Assembly: GCF_005886345.1 (NCBI RefSeq)
Contig: NZ_PNEC01000036.1
Span: 17,532 to 81,531 of the forward strand
DNA length: 64,000 nucleotides
Direction: 5' to 3'
Origin: Pseudoalteromonas phenolica
GTDB lineage: Bacteria > Pseudomonadota > Gammaproteobacteria > Enterobacterales > Alteromonadaceae
Shown piece after piece: positions 1 through 8,256 of the stretch (positions are counted from its first letter, which is position 1; each line of letters starts with the position of its first letter). Made by a program: the position numbers and the translations under genes. The notes under the pieces were generated by a model. That model saw nothing but the letters and a program-made list of their open reading frames with translations. It searched no databases and was not told where the DNA came from.

Positions 1-781
1 AGTAATAGCTGTGGTCGTAGCCTGCTTGCATTCTCAGCTCACACTCTGCATCGACTGATTTAGCTGCGGCAATTAAGTTTTCAGGCTTTAATTGCTCTGC
101 TAAAAAGCCATCTTCGCTGCCTTGGTCAACTAAGATTGGTAAACTCGGTTTACCTGCTTTTAAAAGCTCAACACTGTCGTATTCAGTCCAAGCTTGCTTG
201 TTGTCGCCTAAGAACGCAGTAAAGGCTTTTTCACCCCACGGGCACTGCGTTGGGTTAGTGATAGGGCTAAACGCTGAAATTGAACTAAAACGAGATTGGT
301 TTTTAAGGCCGATCATCAATGCACCGTGTCCACCCATAGAGTGCCCACTGATCGCACGCTGTGAAGTGACCGGAAAGTTCGCTTCAATTAAGTTTGGCAA
401 CTCATCAAGGATATAATCGTACATTTGAAAATGCGCCGCCCAAGGAACTTGCGTTGCATTCACGTAAAACCCTGCGCCTTGACCTAAATCATACCCCTCA
501 TCGTTTGCCACACCCTCGCCACGCGGGCTGGTATCAGGCGCCACTATGGCCATGCCTAATTCTGCGGCAACACGTTGAGCGCCAGCTTTTTGCATAAAGT
601 TTTCGTCTGTGCAGGTTAGGCCTGAAAGCCAGTACAGCACAGGCACTTTATGGCCTTCGTTCACCTGTGGCGGTAGAAAAATGGCAAAGCGCATGGCGCA
701 GTTAAGCACCTCAGATTGATGAGTGTATTGTTTATGCCAACCACCAAAGCTTTTGTTATTACTGATATTCTCTAAGTTCAT
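1..781 (-). CDS. fghA: S-formylglutathione hydrolase (partial, C-terminus outside window)
   Basis: Hydrolyses S-formylglutathione to formate and glutathione, the second step of glutathione-dependent formaldehyde oxidation in the cytoplasm. The minus-strand frame opens with ATG at 781 (MNLENISNNKSFGGW) and stays open to the window edge, so roughly the last 20 residues are missing. Family marks are visible: the YWLSGLTCTDENF segment near residue 50, the SGHSMGGHGAL nucleophile elbow (GxSxxG serine) near residue 145, and a catalytic-Asp segment (ILVDQGSEDGFL) near 225. It lies 62 bases downstream of the S-hydroxymethylglutathione dehydrogenase gene on the same strand, the classic two-gene detoxification unit. 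The identification is firm; only the 3' end is unseen. Confidence 0.93.
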   Translation of the reverse strand, partial: MNLENISNNKSFGGWHKQYTHQSEVLNCAMRFAIFLPPQVNEGHKVPVLYWLSGLTCTDENFMQKAGAQRVAAELGMAIVAPDTSPRGEGVANDEGYDLGQGAGFYVNATQVPWAAHFQMYDYILDELPNLIEANFPVTSQRAISGHSMGGHGALMIGLKNQSRFSSISAFSPITNPTQCPWGEKAFTAFLGDNKQAWTEYDSVELLKAGKPSLPILVDQGSEDGFLAEQLKPENLIAAAKSVDAECELRMQAGYDHSYY

Positions 782-843
782 TTTTGATATCCATAAAGAA
801 CAAAGAGCTTGTTTATACAAGCTCTTTTGGGGTGTTGAACTGT

Positions 844-1989
<1,146 letters not shown>

Positions 1990-2173
1990 TTAAGTGAATT
2001 GTTTTAAGTGTTTTGTGCAAATAAGAGCGTAGGCACTCAAAGCCGTTTTAGCGACGTGCCTTACGCGTATTTGCCATATTATTTTTGACGAGAGAAAGTG
2101 TAGTTTGTTTACTCTTGTTCGATAATCCCTTATTTTTGTAAATTACTTTTACTCAGTGGTAATAATAGGCGAT

Positions 2174-3061
2174 ATGAATAGTTGGCAGGGCATTAATGAG
2201 TTTGTCGCGGTGGCGCAATCGGGTAGCTTTACTCAAGCGGCGAAGCGATTAGGCGTATCGACTGCGCATATCAGTCGCCAAGTCACCGCGTTAGAAGAAA
2301 AGCACAGTACTAAGCTATTTTATCGTTCAACGCGAAAGGTTGCCCTGACCGAAGAGGGCCAAGTGTTTTTTCATCATTGCCAACATGCGCTAACGGGGCT
2401 TGAAGAGGCTGAACGCGCAATCAGTAATTTGCGAGACACGCCACAGGGGTTAATTAAAATGACTGCCCCAGTTGCCTATGGTGAGCAGTTTATCATGCCG
2501 CTGGTACATGACTTTATGCGCCAATACCCGGAAGTCGAAGTGCAAATGTTCTTAAGCAACCAAACCTTTGACTTGGTGGCAGAAGGATTTGATCTAGCTA
2601 TCCGTCTTGGCAAACTGAATGACTCAACCATGATGGCAAAGCGTTTAACCAGCCGCATTCAATATGTTTGCGCTTCTCCCGATTATTTACGTCAATTTGG
2701 CGCACCTCATACATTAGACGAGTTGAAACAACACCACTGTTTAACAGGGAACAGCGAGTACTGGCGTTTTCTCGTTGAGGGTAAAGAGCGCACATTAAAA
2801 ATGAAAAGTCGCCTCAATTGTAATAGTGGCTTTGCACTTAGAGATGCGGCACTTAAAGGTTTGGGGATAATTAAGCTACCCGACTACTACATTGCAGATG
2901 ACTTAAAGCAAGGCAACTTGGTTGAGGTGTTACCGCAATACTTAGAAGCTGAAGAGGGAATTTGGGCGCTGTATCCGCATAATCGTCATTTATCACCTAA
3001 AGTCAGATTGCTGGTGGATTATCTGAATGCACATTTAGATTCCGACAATAATGCGCAATAA
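2174..3061 (+). CDS. LysR-family transcriptional regulator
   Basis: DNA-binding regulator of about 295 residues. It has an N-terminal winged helix-turn-helix (FVAVAQSGSFTQAAKRLGVS, then ISRQVTALE) and a periplasmic-binding-protein-like effector domain from about residue 90. The open frame can begin at a codon at 2156, but ATG at 2174 gives MNSWQGINEFVAVAQ, the usual LysR N-terminus, and is preferred. It is divergent from the formaldehyde detoxification pair, and LysR proteins commonly control the divergent operon. The sequence does not show whether the inducer is formaldehyde or a glutathione adduct. It belongs to the large CrgA/AaeR-like group, so the exact target remains an inference. Confidence 0.9.
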   Translation: MNSWQGINEFVAVAQSGSFTQAAKRLGVSTAHISRQVTALEEKHSTKLFYRSTRKVALTEEGQVFFHHCQHALTGLEEAERAISNLRDTPQGLIKMTAPVAYGEQFIMPLVHDFMRQYPEVEVQMFLSNQTFDLVAEGFDLAIRLGKLNDSTMMAKRLTSRIQYVCASPDYLRQFGAPHTLDELKQHHCLTGNSEYWRFLVEGKERTLKMKSRLNCNSGFALRDAALKGLGIIKLPDYYIADDLKQGNLVEVLPQYLEAEEGIWALYPHNRHLSPKVRLLVDYLNAHLDSDNNAQ

Positions 3062-3164
3062 AACTGCAATCAATCCTTAAGATTGCAGAAACTTAAACGT
3101 CATAAACCTGCTGTTTAATTGTTCGCTATTAAATATTACACAATAAACAACAATAGGTTTAGTT

Positions 3165-5018
3165 ATGCTTAAACGCTCTCTGATCGCGCTTTCTTTATTT
3201 ACGGCTCTCACAGGTTGTGCCCTTGACGGCGACGATGGTCAACAAGGTCCTCAAGGTGAACAAGGCCCAGCTGGTGTTGCTGGTACGAATGGTTCAAACG
3301 GCACAAATGGTAGTGATGGTTCAAATGGCACCGACGGTACCAATGGGGTTGATGGTAAAGATGCCAACCGTCAGTTAGATATTCAAATGGTTGGTCGTGC
3401 AGTGTTAAATGCACAAAGTCCAGAGGGTGCAGCCGAAATCGTGGCTTACCAAGCATCTAAAAAGTGGATCTACGCAATTAACAGCTCAGGTGATAGCGCT
3501 GTGGTAAACATTATTGCAGCAGACAGCTTTGATGCCGCTGGTTTGGTGAAAAATAACGAAGGTGTGATCACGACGACGAACCTGAGCAGTGCGATTACGT
3601 TAACGTTAAATGACAACACCCCAGGCGATGCGAATAGCATAGCAATCGACGAAAACAATCAGTTGTTAGCAGTTGCGATGGCAGCGAAAACCACTGGCGA
3701 GAATGGTCAAATTGCGTTTTATGATATTTCAGGGGATGCGCCGGTATTTATCAAAAATGTCACGGTGGGTGCACTACCAGACATGGTGACGTTCAGTCCT
3801 GATGGCAGCAAAGTCGTTGTGGCTAACGAAGGTGAGCCAGAAGGTGATTACAGTGTTGATCCTGAGGGCAGCATCAGTGTTATTGCGGTAACTAATGGTG
3901 CAGTTGCAGATGCCGCAACACAGATTACTTTCACAGATTACAACGGCAAACAGGCTGAATTAGAAGCCATGGGTATGGTGTTCGCAAACCCAACGGGTCG
4001 CACAATCAACGGCAAGCTAATTAATACTACGGTGGCGATGGACCTTGAACCTGAGTATGTCAGTATTTCAAAAGACAACCGTTATGCTTATGTATCTATT
4101 CAAGAAAACAATGGTTTAGCTGTGGTTGATTTAAGCGACAACAGCGTTAAGTTGATGGGTTTAGGCTACAAAGATTGGTCTAATTTAGTCATGGATGCGT
4201 CAGACAAAGACGGCAAGATCAACTTTAAGAAATACCCGGGTTTGTACGGTATGTACCAGCCAGATACCATCGCAAGCTTTAGCTGGAAAGGTGCAAACTT
4301 TGTCGTGTCTGCCAATGAAGGTGACGGTCGTGAATACTTCTTTGATGCCACAGATGCTGCAGATTGTACTGCAAAAGGTGGTCTAGACTTTGACGATAAA
4401 GATGGTTGTTTAGCCTATATCGATGAATCTCGTGTTGAAGACTTAACGCTTGCCAGTAACTTCTCTTACTTGAACAACGATGATGACGATATCGGTCGCC
4501 TAAAAGTGACAACAGTGAAAGGTGACACTGATAACGATGGTCAATACGAAGCACTTTACACTTACGGTGCGCGTTCTTTCACGATTTGGGACAGCAATGG
4601 ATTAGTTGTCTTTGATTCAGGTGATGAAATTGCTCGTATCACAGCATCTGTTCATGGTGCTGCATTTAACAACGATGAAGATGAAAATGAAGGCGACACG
4701 CGTTCTGATGCAAAAGGCGCTGAACCTGAAGCATTGGCACTGGGCCAAATTGGCGAGCGTATGTTTGCGTTTATCGGTCTAGAGCGCATGGGTGGTATCA
4801 TGGTGTACGACATCACTAACCCTTATGATGTGAAGTTTGCTGATTACTTCTTTAACCGCGGCGTGGTTGAAGGCGCAGATATTACCGGTGACTTAGCGCC
4901 AGAAGGCATGTCATTTGTACCTGCTGAACAAAGTGCTACAGGCAAGCCTCTGCTCATTATTGGTAATGAAATCTCAGGCTCAATCGCCGTTTGGCAAGTT
5001 GCATTAAGTGCAAAATAG
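3165..5018 (+). CDS. Choice-of-anchor I family lipoprotein with collagen-like repeat
   Basis: Exported lipoprotein of 617 residues. The signal peptide ends in a lipobox (ALTGC, Cys18). Residues about 22-67 are a run of Gly-X-Y triplets (GPQGEQGPAG, then Asn/Thr/Ser/Asp-rich triplets), a bacterial collagen-like stalk. The remainder is a beta-propeller-like domain of the choice-of-anchor I family, with recurrent segments such as VTFSPDGSKVVVANEGEP, YVSISKDNRYAYVSIQENN and GAEPEALALGQIG. Acidic DxDxDG-like loops (DTDNDGQYEAL) could bind calcium. Some relatives are annotated as alkaline-phosphatase-like, but no phosphatase active site was confirmed. It appears monocistronic, followed by a REP copy and a terminator-like hairpin. 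Function is unknown; a surface-displayed binding or hydrolytic protein is the best guess. Confidence 0.85.
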   Translation: MLKRSLIALSLFTALTGCALDGDDGQQGPQGEQGPAGVAGTNGSNGTNGSDGSNGTDGTNGVDGKDANRQLDIQMVGRAVLNAQSPEGAAEIVAYQASKKWIYAINSSGDSAVVNIIAADSFDAAGLVKNNEGVITTTNLSSAITLTLNDNTPGDANSIAIDENNQLLAVAMAAKTTGENGQIAFYDISGDAPVFIKNVTVGALPDMVTFSPDGSKVVVANEGEPEGDYSVDPEGSISVIAVTNGAVADAATQITFTDYNGKQAELEAMGMVFANPTGRTINGKLINTTVAMDLEPEYVSISKDNRYAYVSIQENNGLAVVDLSDNSVKLMGLGYKDWSNLVMDASDKDGKINFKKYPGLYGMYQPDTIASFSWKGANFVVSANEGDGREYFFDATDAADCTAKGGLDFDDKDGCLAYIDESRVEDLTLASNFSYLNNDDDDIGRLKVTTVKGDTDNDGQYEALYTYGARSFTIWDSNGLVVFDSGDEIARITASVHGAAFNNDEDENEGDTRSDAKGAEPEALALGQIGERMFAFIGLERMGGIMVYDITNPYDVKFADYFFNRGVVEGADITGDLAPEGMSFVPAEQSATGKPLLIIGNEISGSIAVWQVALSAK

Positions 5019-5102
5019 ATCTGCGAAGTAGATTATTTTTGCGCAATGTGGAATGAACAAGTTTAGATGGCTTTGAATTGAGGCATTTATGAAACTATTT
5101 TT

Positions 5103-5165
5103 GTCGCCGTAAACGACGACCTACAAGCTAAGGTTTTACTCCTGTAGGTCGTGCTTCAGCGCGAC
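5103..5165 (+). repeat. REP-like palindromic element, copy 1
   Basis: A 63-base imperfect palindrome. The outer arms GTCGC and GCGAC pair, and the inner arms ACGACCTACA and TGTAGGTCGT pair around a short A/T-rich loop. Near-identical copies occur at 5264, 5351 and 5921, surrounding a REP-associated tyrosine transposase gene. It sits 85 bases downstream of the lipoprotein stop codon. Confidence 0.88.
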
Positions 5166-5197
5166 AATTTAGAAAAGTTGCACAACTTACCCATACC

Positions 5198-5230
5198 AAA
5201 AAGCGCATTTGTGAGAAGTGCGCTTTTTTA
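5198..5230 (+). terminator. Rho-independent terminator-like hairpin
   Basis: The stem AAAAAGCGCA pairs with the segment TGCGCTTTTTT across a 9-10 base loop and is followed by a T-rich run. It lies 180 bases past the lipoprotein gene and could end that transcript after the first REP element. Confidence 0.6.
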
Positions 5231-5263
5231 TTTTGTGCAAAATACACCTGCGTAGCAGGTTTT

Positions 5264-5324
5264 GTCGCCGTAAACGACGACCTACATGTAAAAGTTTAAC
5301 TCTTGTAGGGCGTGCTTCAGCGCG
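5264..5324 (+). repeat. REP-like palindromic element, copy 2
   Basis: Second copy of the GTCGCCGTAAACGACGACC element. Its right arm is slightly diverged: TAGGGCGTGC instead of TAGGTCGTGC, and it ends GCGCGG. This copy is therefore older or decaying. Confidence 0.85.
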
Positions 5325-5350
5325 GTATAGAATAATTAAAGATATTTATG

Positions 5351-5410
5351 GTCGTAAACGACGCCTCACAGGTAAAGGTTTTACTCCTGTAGGTCGTGCT
5401 TTAGCGCGAC
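5351..5410 (+). repeat. REP-like palindromic element, copy 3
   Basis: Third copy. The left arm is eroded (GTCGTAAACGACGCC, missing three bases compared with copies 1, 2 and 4) and the right arm is intact, ending TTAGCGCGAC. It ends 44 bases before the RAYT start codon. Confidence 0.85.
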
Positions 5411-5454
5411 AAAGAGCTAAGCTTAGTAACTAGGTTAACTAAGAGGCGCAATAA

Positions 5455-5901
5455 ATGAGTTGGCAGAAGTTGAAAAAAGGACGTTATTCAAAACCATTCG
5501 GCGAGTACTTTATTACTTTCACATGCCACAACCGTCATGCCACTTTCATCGAACATCATTTAGCCAAGCGTTTTTGTCAGTCTATTTCATATAATGAGCA
5601 GCAACACGATTGCAGTTGGTTGGCTTGGGTACTTATGCCAGATCATTTTCATGGTCTAGTAAGGTTAGGAAATACCGAATTAGGTAAAGTAGTAGGGCAT
5701 TTAAAAGGTTATTCATCCCACATGATAAACCAGTGTGTCCAAGGCAATAGCAAAGTTTGGCAGGGTGCCTATTATGATCGTGCTCTGAGAGCCTAAGAAC
5801 AGCGAATAGCGATTGCTAGATATATCGTTGCTAACCCTTTGCGAGCAGGGTTAGTGACGAATATTGGCAGTTATCCATATTGGAATAGTGTTTATCTTTA
5901 A
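5455..5901 (+). pseudogene. REP-associated tyrosine transposase (RAYT) interrupted by one in-frame stop
   Basis: RAYTs are single-domain Y1/HUH nucleases that act on REP hairpins. The frame opens at ATG 5455 (MSWQKLKKGRYSKPFG) and shows the ITFTCHNR strand, the HUH motif in LMPDHFHGLVRL (about residue 65) and the catalytic Tyr in GAYYDRALR near residue 107. A TAA at 5794-5796 stops it after 113 residues. The same frame continues without any shift as EQRIAIARYIVANPLRAGLV to a second stop at 5899-5901, which matches the normal RAYT C-terminus. One substitution therefore truncated a gene of about 148 codons. The REP palindromes on both sides are its presumed substrates. The truncated product keeps the catalytic residues, so residual activity cannot be excluded. 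Confidence 0.88.
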
Positions 5902-5920
5902 ATCGGCTTCTGATGATTAT

Positions 5921-5983
5921 GTCGCCGTAAACGACGACCTACAAGTGCAGGTTAAACTCCTGTAGGTCGTGCTTTAGCGCGAC
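5921..5983 (+). repeat. REP-like palindromic element, copy 4
   Basis: Fourth copy, directly downstream of the RAYT reading frame. It has intact outer (GTCGC/GCGAC) and inner (ACGACCTACA/TGTAGGTCGT) arms. With copies 1-3 it brackets the transposase gene, the usual layout of a REP/RAYT locus. Confidence 0.87.
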
Positions 5984-5997
5984 AGTATTTTCGCTAA

Positions 5998-7560
5998 TTA
6001 ACTGACCGCGGGCTCTAAATTAAACGCTTTTGCTCTTGGCCTATGATGTCTCACCAACAATAAACAAAATCCAGCGACTAACATTTGAGCTATGGTCACC
6101 AGCCAAACATCCACAATGAGATAACTCGGTGGCGTGTGGCCAAGTAGCATCTGGATCAAGTCGTAAAGTGGGCAAATTAGAGCTAACACCGCAGCAATAT
6201 AAAGCTGTTGGATCATGCCGCCTCTGACGTTTTTACTAAACCAGCCGTGCACTAAACAGACTAAGATCATCACGCCAAACAAAGGCGGGAGTAGACTGAC
6301 TTGTGACCATGACTCTGGTGCAAAGCGTGCCGCAATGAAGGTGCTGGCAACGGCGATCAAGGTACCGCTTGATAGCGCTAAGGTCATGGCTTTCACGAAT
6401 TGCAGGCCGCGTTTACTTTGTTTACGATTATTTTCGCGCTTTTCTAGCCAGATTAGATTACCTGTTAAGATCATATAACAGCATGCTAACCCCAGTAAGA
6501 AATAGATAAACTTCTGCGTATTGCCGCCATATTCACCGAAATGTAGAGAACTGAGTACACTATATGTGCCTGCGGTGGCTGATTGACTTGGCGTATACTC
6601 TTTGATTAAACGGCCATCTGCTAACGAGTATGTCAAACGCGTCAGTTGGTCGAGAGTATGGTGTGCTGTCATTGCGACTTCAACTTGGCCCGCTTGATCG
6701 TTAGGCGCAAATATATTCAAAAAGTACACGCTTTGTTCTGGGTAGCGACGCTGTGCATCTTCCACCATATCATCTAGCAAAGTTAAGTCTGCAGGCTGAC
6801 CCGAGAGCTCTGTAATTCTTGGTGGCGCGTAAAAGTCTGCGGTTGCCATTAAAGCAGGAATATTGCCCTTAAATACCGCAAAGCCAAACCCAGCTTGCAG
6901 TAAAATACTCAAGTTGAACATGACACCCGTGAGTGCAAATAAAAACGTATAAGGCAAGGTGCTAATACCTATGATGCTATGTCCATCAAGGTAGGTGTCT
7001 TTGCGACGGTCTACTCGGTATTGGTAATAATGACTGATGATTTTCTTCAGCAGGATCAGCGTGCCGGTAAACACCATGACAAAGAAGATCAACGACACAA
7101 TCCCCACCAACTCGGTACCACCGGGTAGCATCAAGTTAATATGCATACGATACAGCATGTTGCCAAGATAAAAGTCTTCTTGATCTAATTCGTAACGTTG
7201 ACCTGTTTCTGGATTAAAGCTCTGATTGACGTCGATATGTTCGCCTTCAGATGTCTCTATCTCAAAATAACTGACATAAAAAGGCTGGGCTTGGGTGGGA
7301 AGTTCGATAAACACACCATGATCCGCCGGCATGGTATGCCCTTGGTCGTTGATCTGTTTGGCAATCGTTGACACGGGTACGTGTTGTTTCTGACTGGCTA
7401 AGTCTGTTTTCGGTGCATCATATTGCATATCCCACAATACGATGTTTTCTCTGAAAAACGACATTGAGCCACAGACAAAGACGATCATCAAAACCCCTGA
7501 GATGATCAAACCAAGCCATGCATGTGCATGGGTAAAATTCTTTAACGTAGACTGTTTCAT
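5998..7560 (-). CDS. PepSY-domain transmembrane protein (iron-uptake associated)
   Basis: Inner-membrane protein of about 520 residues in the PepSY_TM family. Its members include FpvG-like and other iron-regulated proteins thought to move electrons for reduction of ferric siderophores. The N-terminus MKQSTLKNFTHAHAWLGLIISG contains the His-rich start of the first membrane helix. PepSY segments lie in the periplasmic loops, and further helices are seen around GIVSLIFFVMVFTGTLILLKKII and in a C-terminal cluster. ATG at 7560 overlaps the upstream stop codon (ATGA), implying translational coupling; an upstream extension to 7641 is judged spurious. It is the last gene of the TonB receptor operon. 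The electron-transfer role is inferred from family and context. Confidence 0.82.
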   Translation of the reverse strand: MKQSTLKNFTHAHAWLGLIISGVLMIVFVCGSMSFFRENIVLWDMQYDAPKTDLASQKQHVPVSTIAKQINDQGHTMPADHGVFIELPTQAQPFYVSYFEIETSEGEHIDVNQSFNPETGQRYELDQEDFYLGNMLYRMHINLMLPGGTELVGIVSLIFFVMVFTGTLILLKKIISHYYQYRVDRRKDTYLDGHSIIGISTLPYTFLFALTGVMFNLSILLQAGFGFAVFKGNIPALMATADFYAPPRITELSGQPADLTLLDDMVEDAQRRYPEQSVYFLNIFAPNDQAGQVEVAMTAHHTLDQLTRLTYSLADGRLIKEYTPSQSATAGTYSVLSSLHFGEYGGNTQKFIYFLLGLACCYMILTGNLIWLEKRENNRKQSKRGLQFVKAMTLALSSGTLIAVASTFIAARFAPESWSQVSLLPPLFGVMILVCLVHGWFSKNVRGGMIQQLYIAAVLALICPLYDLIQMLLGHTPPSYLIVDVWLVTIAQMLVAGFCLLLVRHHRPRAKAFNLEPAVS

Positions 7561-7826
7561 CCTGTTGGCCCTGCTGCAGTAAAGAAGGTGATCACAAAAA
7601 TTATGATGGTTGGAATAGCTAGCATGCCGGCTCGTTGCCAAGCTTGTTTGCCACTTTCAGCGCCATAGCACCAAGTCATGACGCCTGCCCAAGCTGCTAA
7701 GGCCAGTACTAGTGATGTGGCTAAGATCACATTTATATGAGCGACTAACCACAGGCTTAAAATACTGGGCACTAAAATCATCACGACGACGCCAGATAAG
7801 AACCCGGCAAAGGTTTTATGCCACAT
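7557..7826 (-). CDS. Small membrane protein of iron-uptake operon (DUF3649-like)
   Basis: An 89-residue protein with three hydrophobic segments (GFLSGVVVMILVPSILSLWL; VILATSLVLALAAWAGVM; AIPTIIIFVITFFTA). Size, topology and position between a DUF3325-like gene and a PepSY gene downstream of a TonB receptor match the DUF3649 family found in siderophore-uptake operons. The assignment rests on context and general resemblance. It overlaps both neighbours by one to four bases, so all three are probably translated together. The biochemical role is unknown. Confidence 0.65.
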   Translation of the reverse strand: MWHKTFAGFLSGVVVMILVPSILSLWLVAHINVILATSLVLALAAWAGVMTWCYGAESGKQAWQRAGMLAIPTIIIFVITFFTAAGPTG

Positions 7827-8161
7827 TATTGGCCTCCCGAAATCAGCTGCAAACCTGCACTAAGCATACAGATAGCAATAATGCTAGCGATGGCCCACTG
7901 AGGTTTATGGTTAAGTAAGAATACGGGCGCGGGAATAAACAGCATTAAACCAAGTAGCGCAAAAATACCGGCGACCACAGGGCTGAAATGTGCACTAACC
8001 AGCAATGAAAGAGTAATCACACTGAGTAGGGCAATGGTGACTAATGCCAACCAGCGAGGGGGTTTAAATTGTTTTGTCTTTAAAAATTGCTGCCGAGGGC
8101 TTGAGGCATAAAGCAACATGCCTGTTAACCAATAGGCAGGAAGGAGGTAAAAAAAACTCAT
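7826..8161 (-). CDS. Small membrane protein of iron-uptake operon (DUF3325-like)
   Basis: A 111-residue protein with about four predicted membrane helices (FFYLLPAYWLTGMLLYA; WLALVTIALLSVITLSLLV; VVAGIFALLGLMLFIPAPVFL; WAIASIIAICMLSAGLQLI). The segment LYASSPRQQ after the first helix recalls the DUF3325 family, whose genes accompany TonB receptors and PepSY reductases. Its stop overlaps the next start codon by one base. It is separated from the receptor gene by a strong hairpin. Function is unknown; a role in ferric-siderophore handling is inferred from the neighbours. Confidence 0.62.
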   Translation of the reverse strand: MSFFYLLPAYWLTGMLLYASSPRQQFLKTKQFKPPRWLALVTIALLSVITLSLLVSAHFSPVVAGIFALLGLMLFIPAPVFLLNHKPQWAIASIIAICMLSAGLQLISGGQ

Positions 8162-8202
8162 ATTTAAATCCTTGCTACTGAGTTATATTTCCTAAAACCA
8201 CG

Positions 8203-8233
8203 AAAAGATGTCGCATTGCTACGACATCTTTTT
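8203..8233 (-). terminator. Intercistronic hairpin between receptor and small membrane genes
   Basis: AAAAGATGTCG and CGACATCTTTT form an 11-base perfect stem with an 8-base loop, between the TonB receptor stop and the next gene. Read on the minus strand it ends in a short T run, so it could act as a partial terminator or an mRNA-stabilising hairpin that lowers expression of the downstream genes. Confidence 0.6.
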
Positions 8234-8256
8234 ATAGGGGTTAAATGTTGACTGTC

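Noticed and set aside
3208..3456. Antisense open frame opposite the collagen-like repeat
   Set aside because: It is a His/Leu-rich shadow of the Gly-X-Y codons, without a ribosome site.
5103..5410. Possible CRISPR array from repeated 60-base units
   Set aside because: Units are palindromic, diverged and irregularly spaced (about 100 and 27 bases), there are no uniform spacers or cas genes, and a RAYT gene is adjacent.
7561..7641. N-terminal extension of the PepSY protein
   Set aside because: The extension overlaps the upstream small membrane gene and encodes a His/Asn/Cys-rich stretch unlike the family. ATG 7560 overlaps the upstream stop in the usual coupled way.
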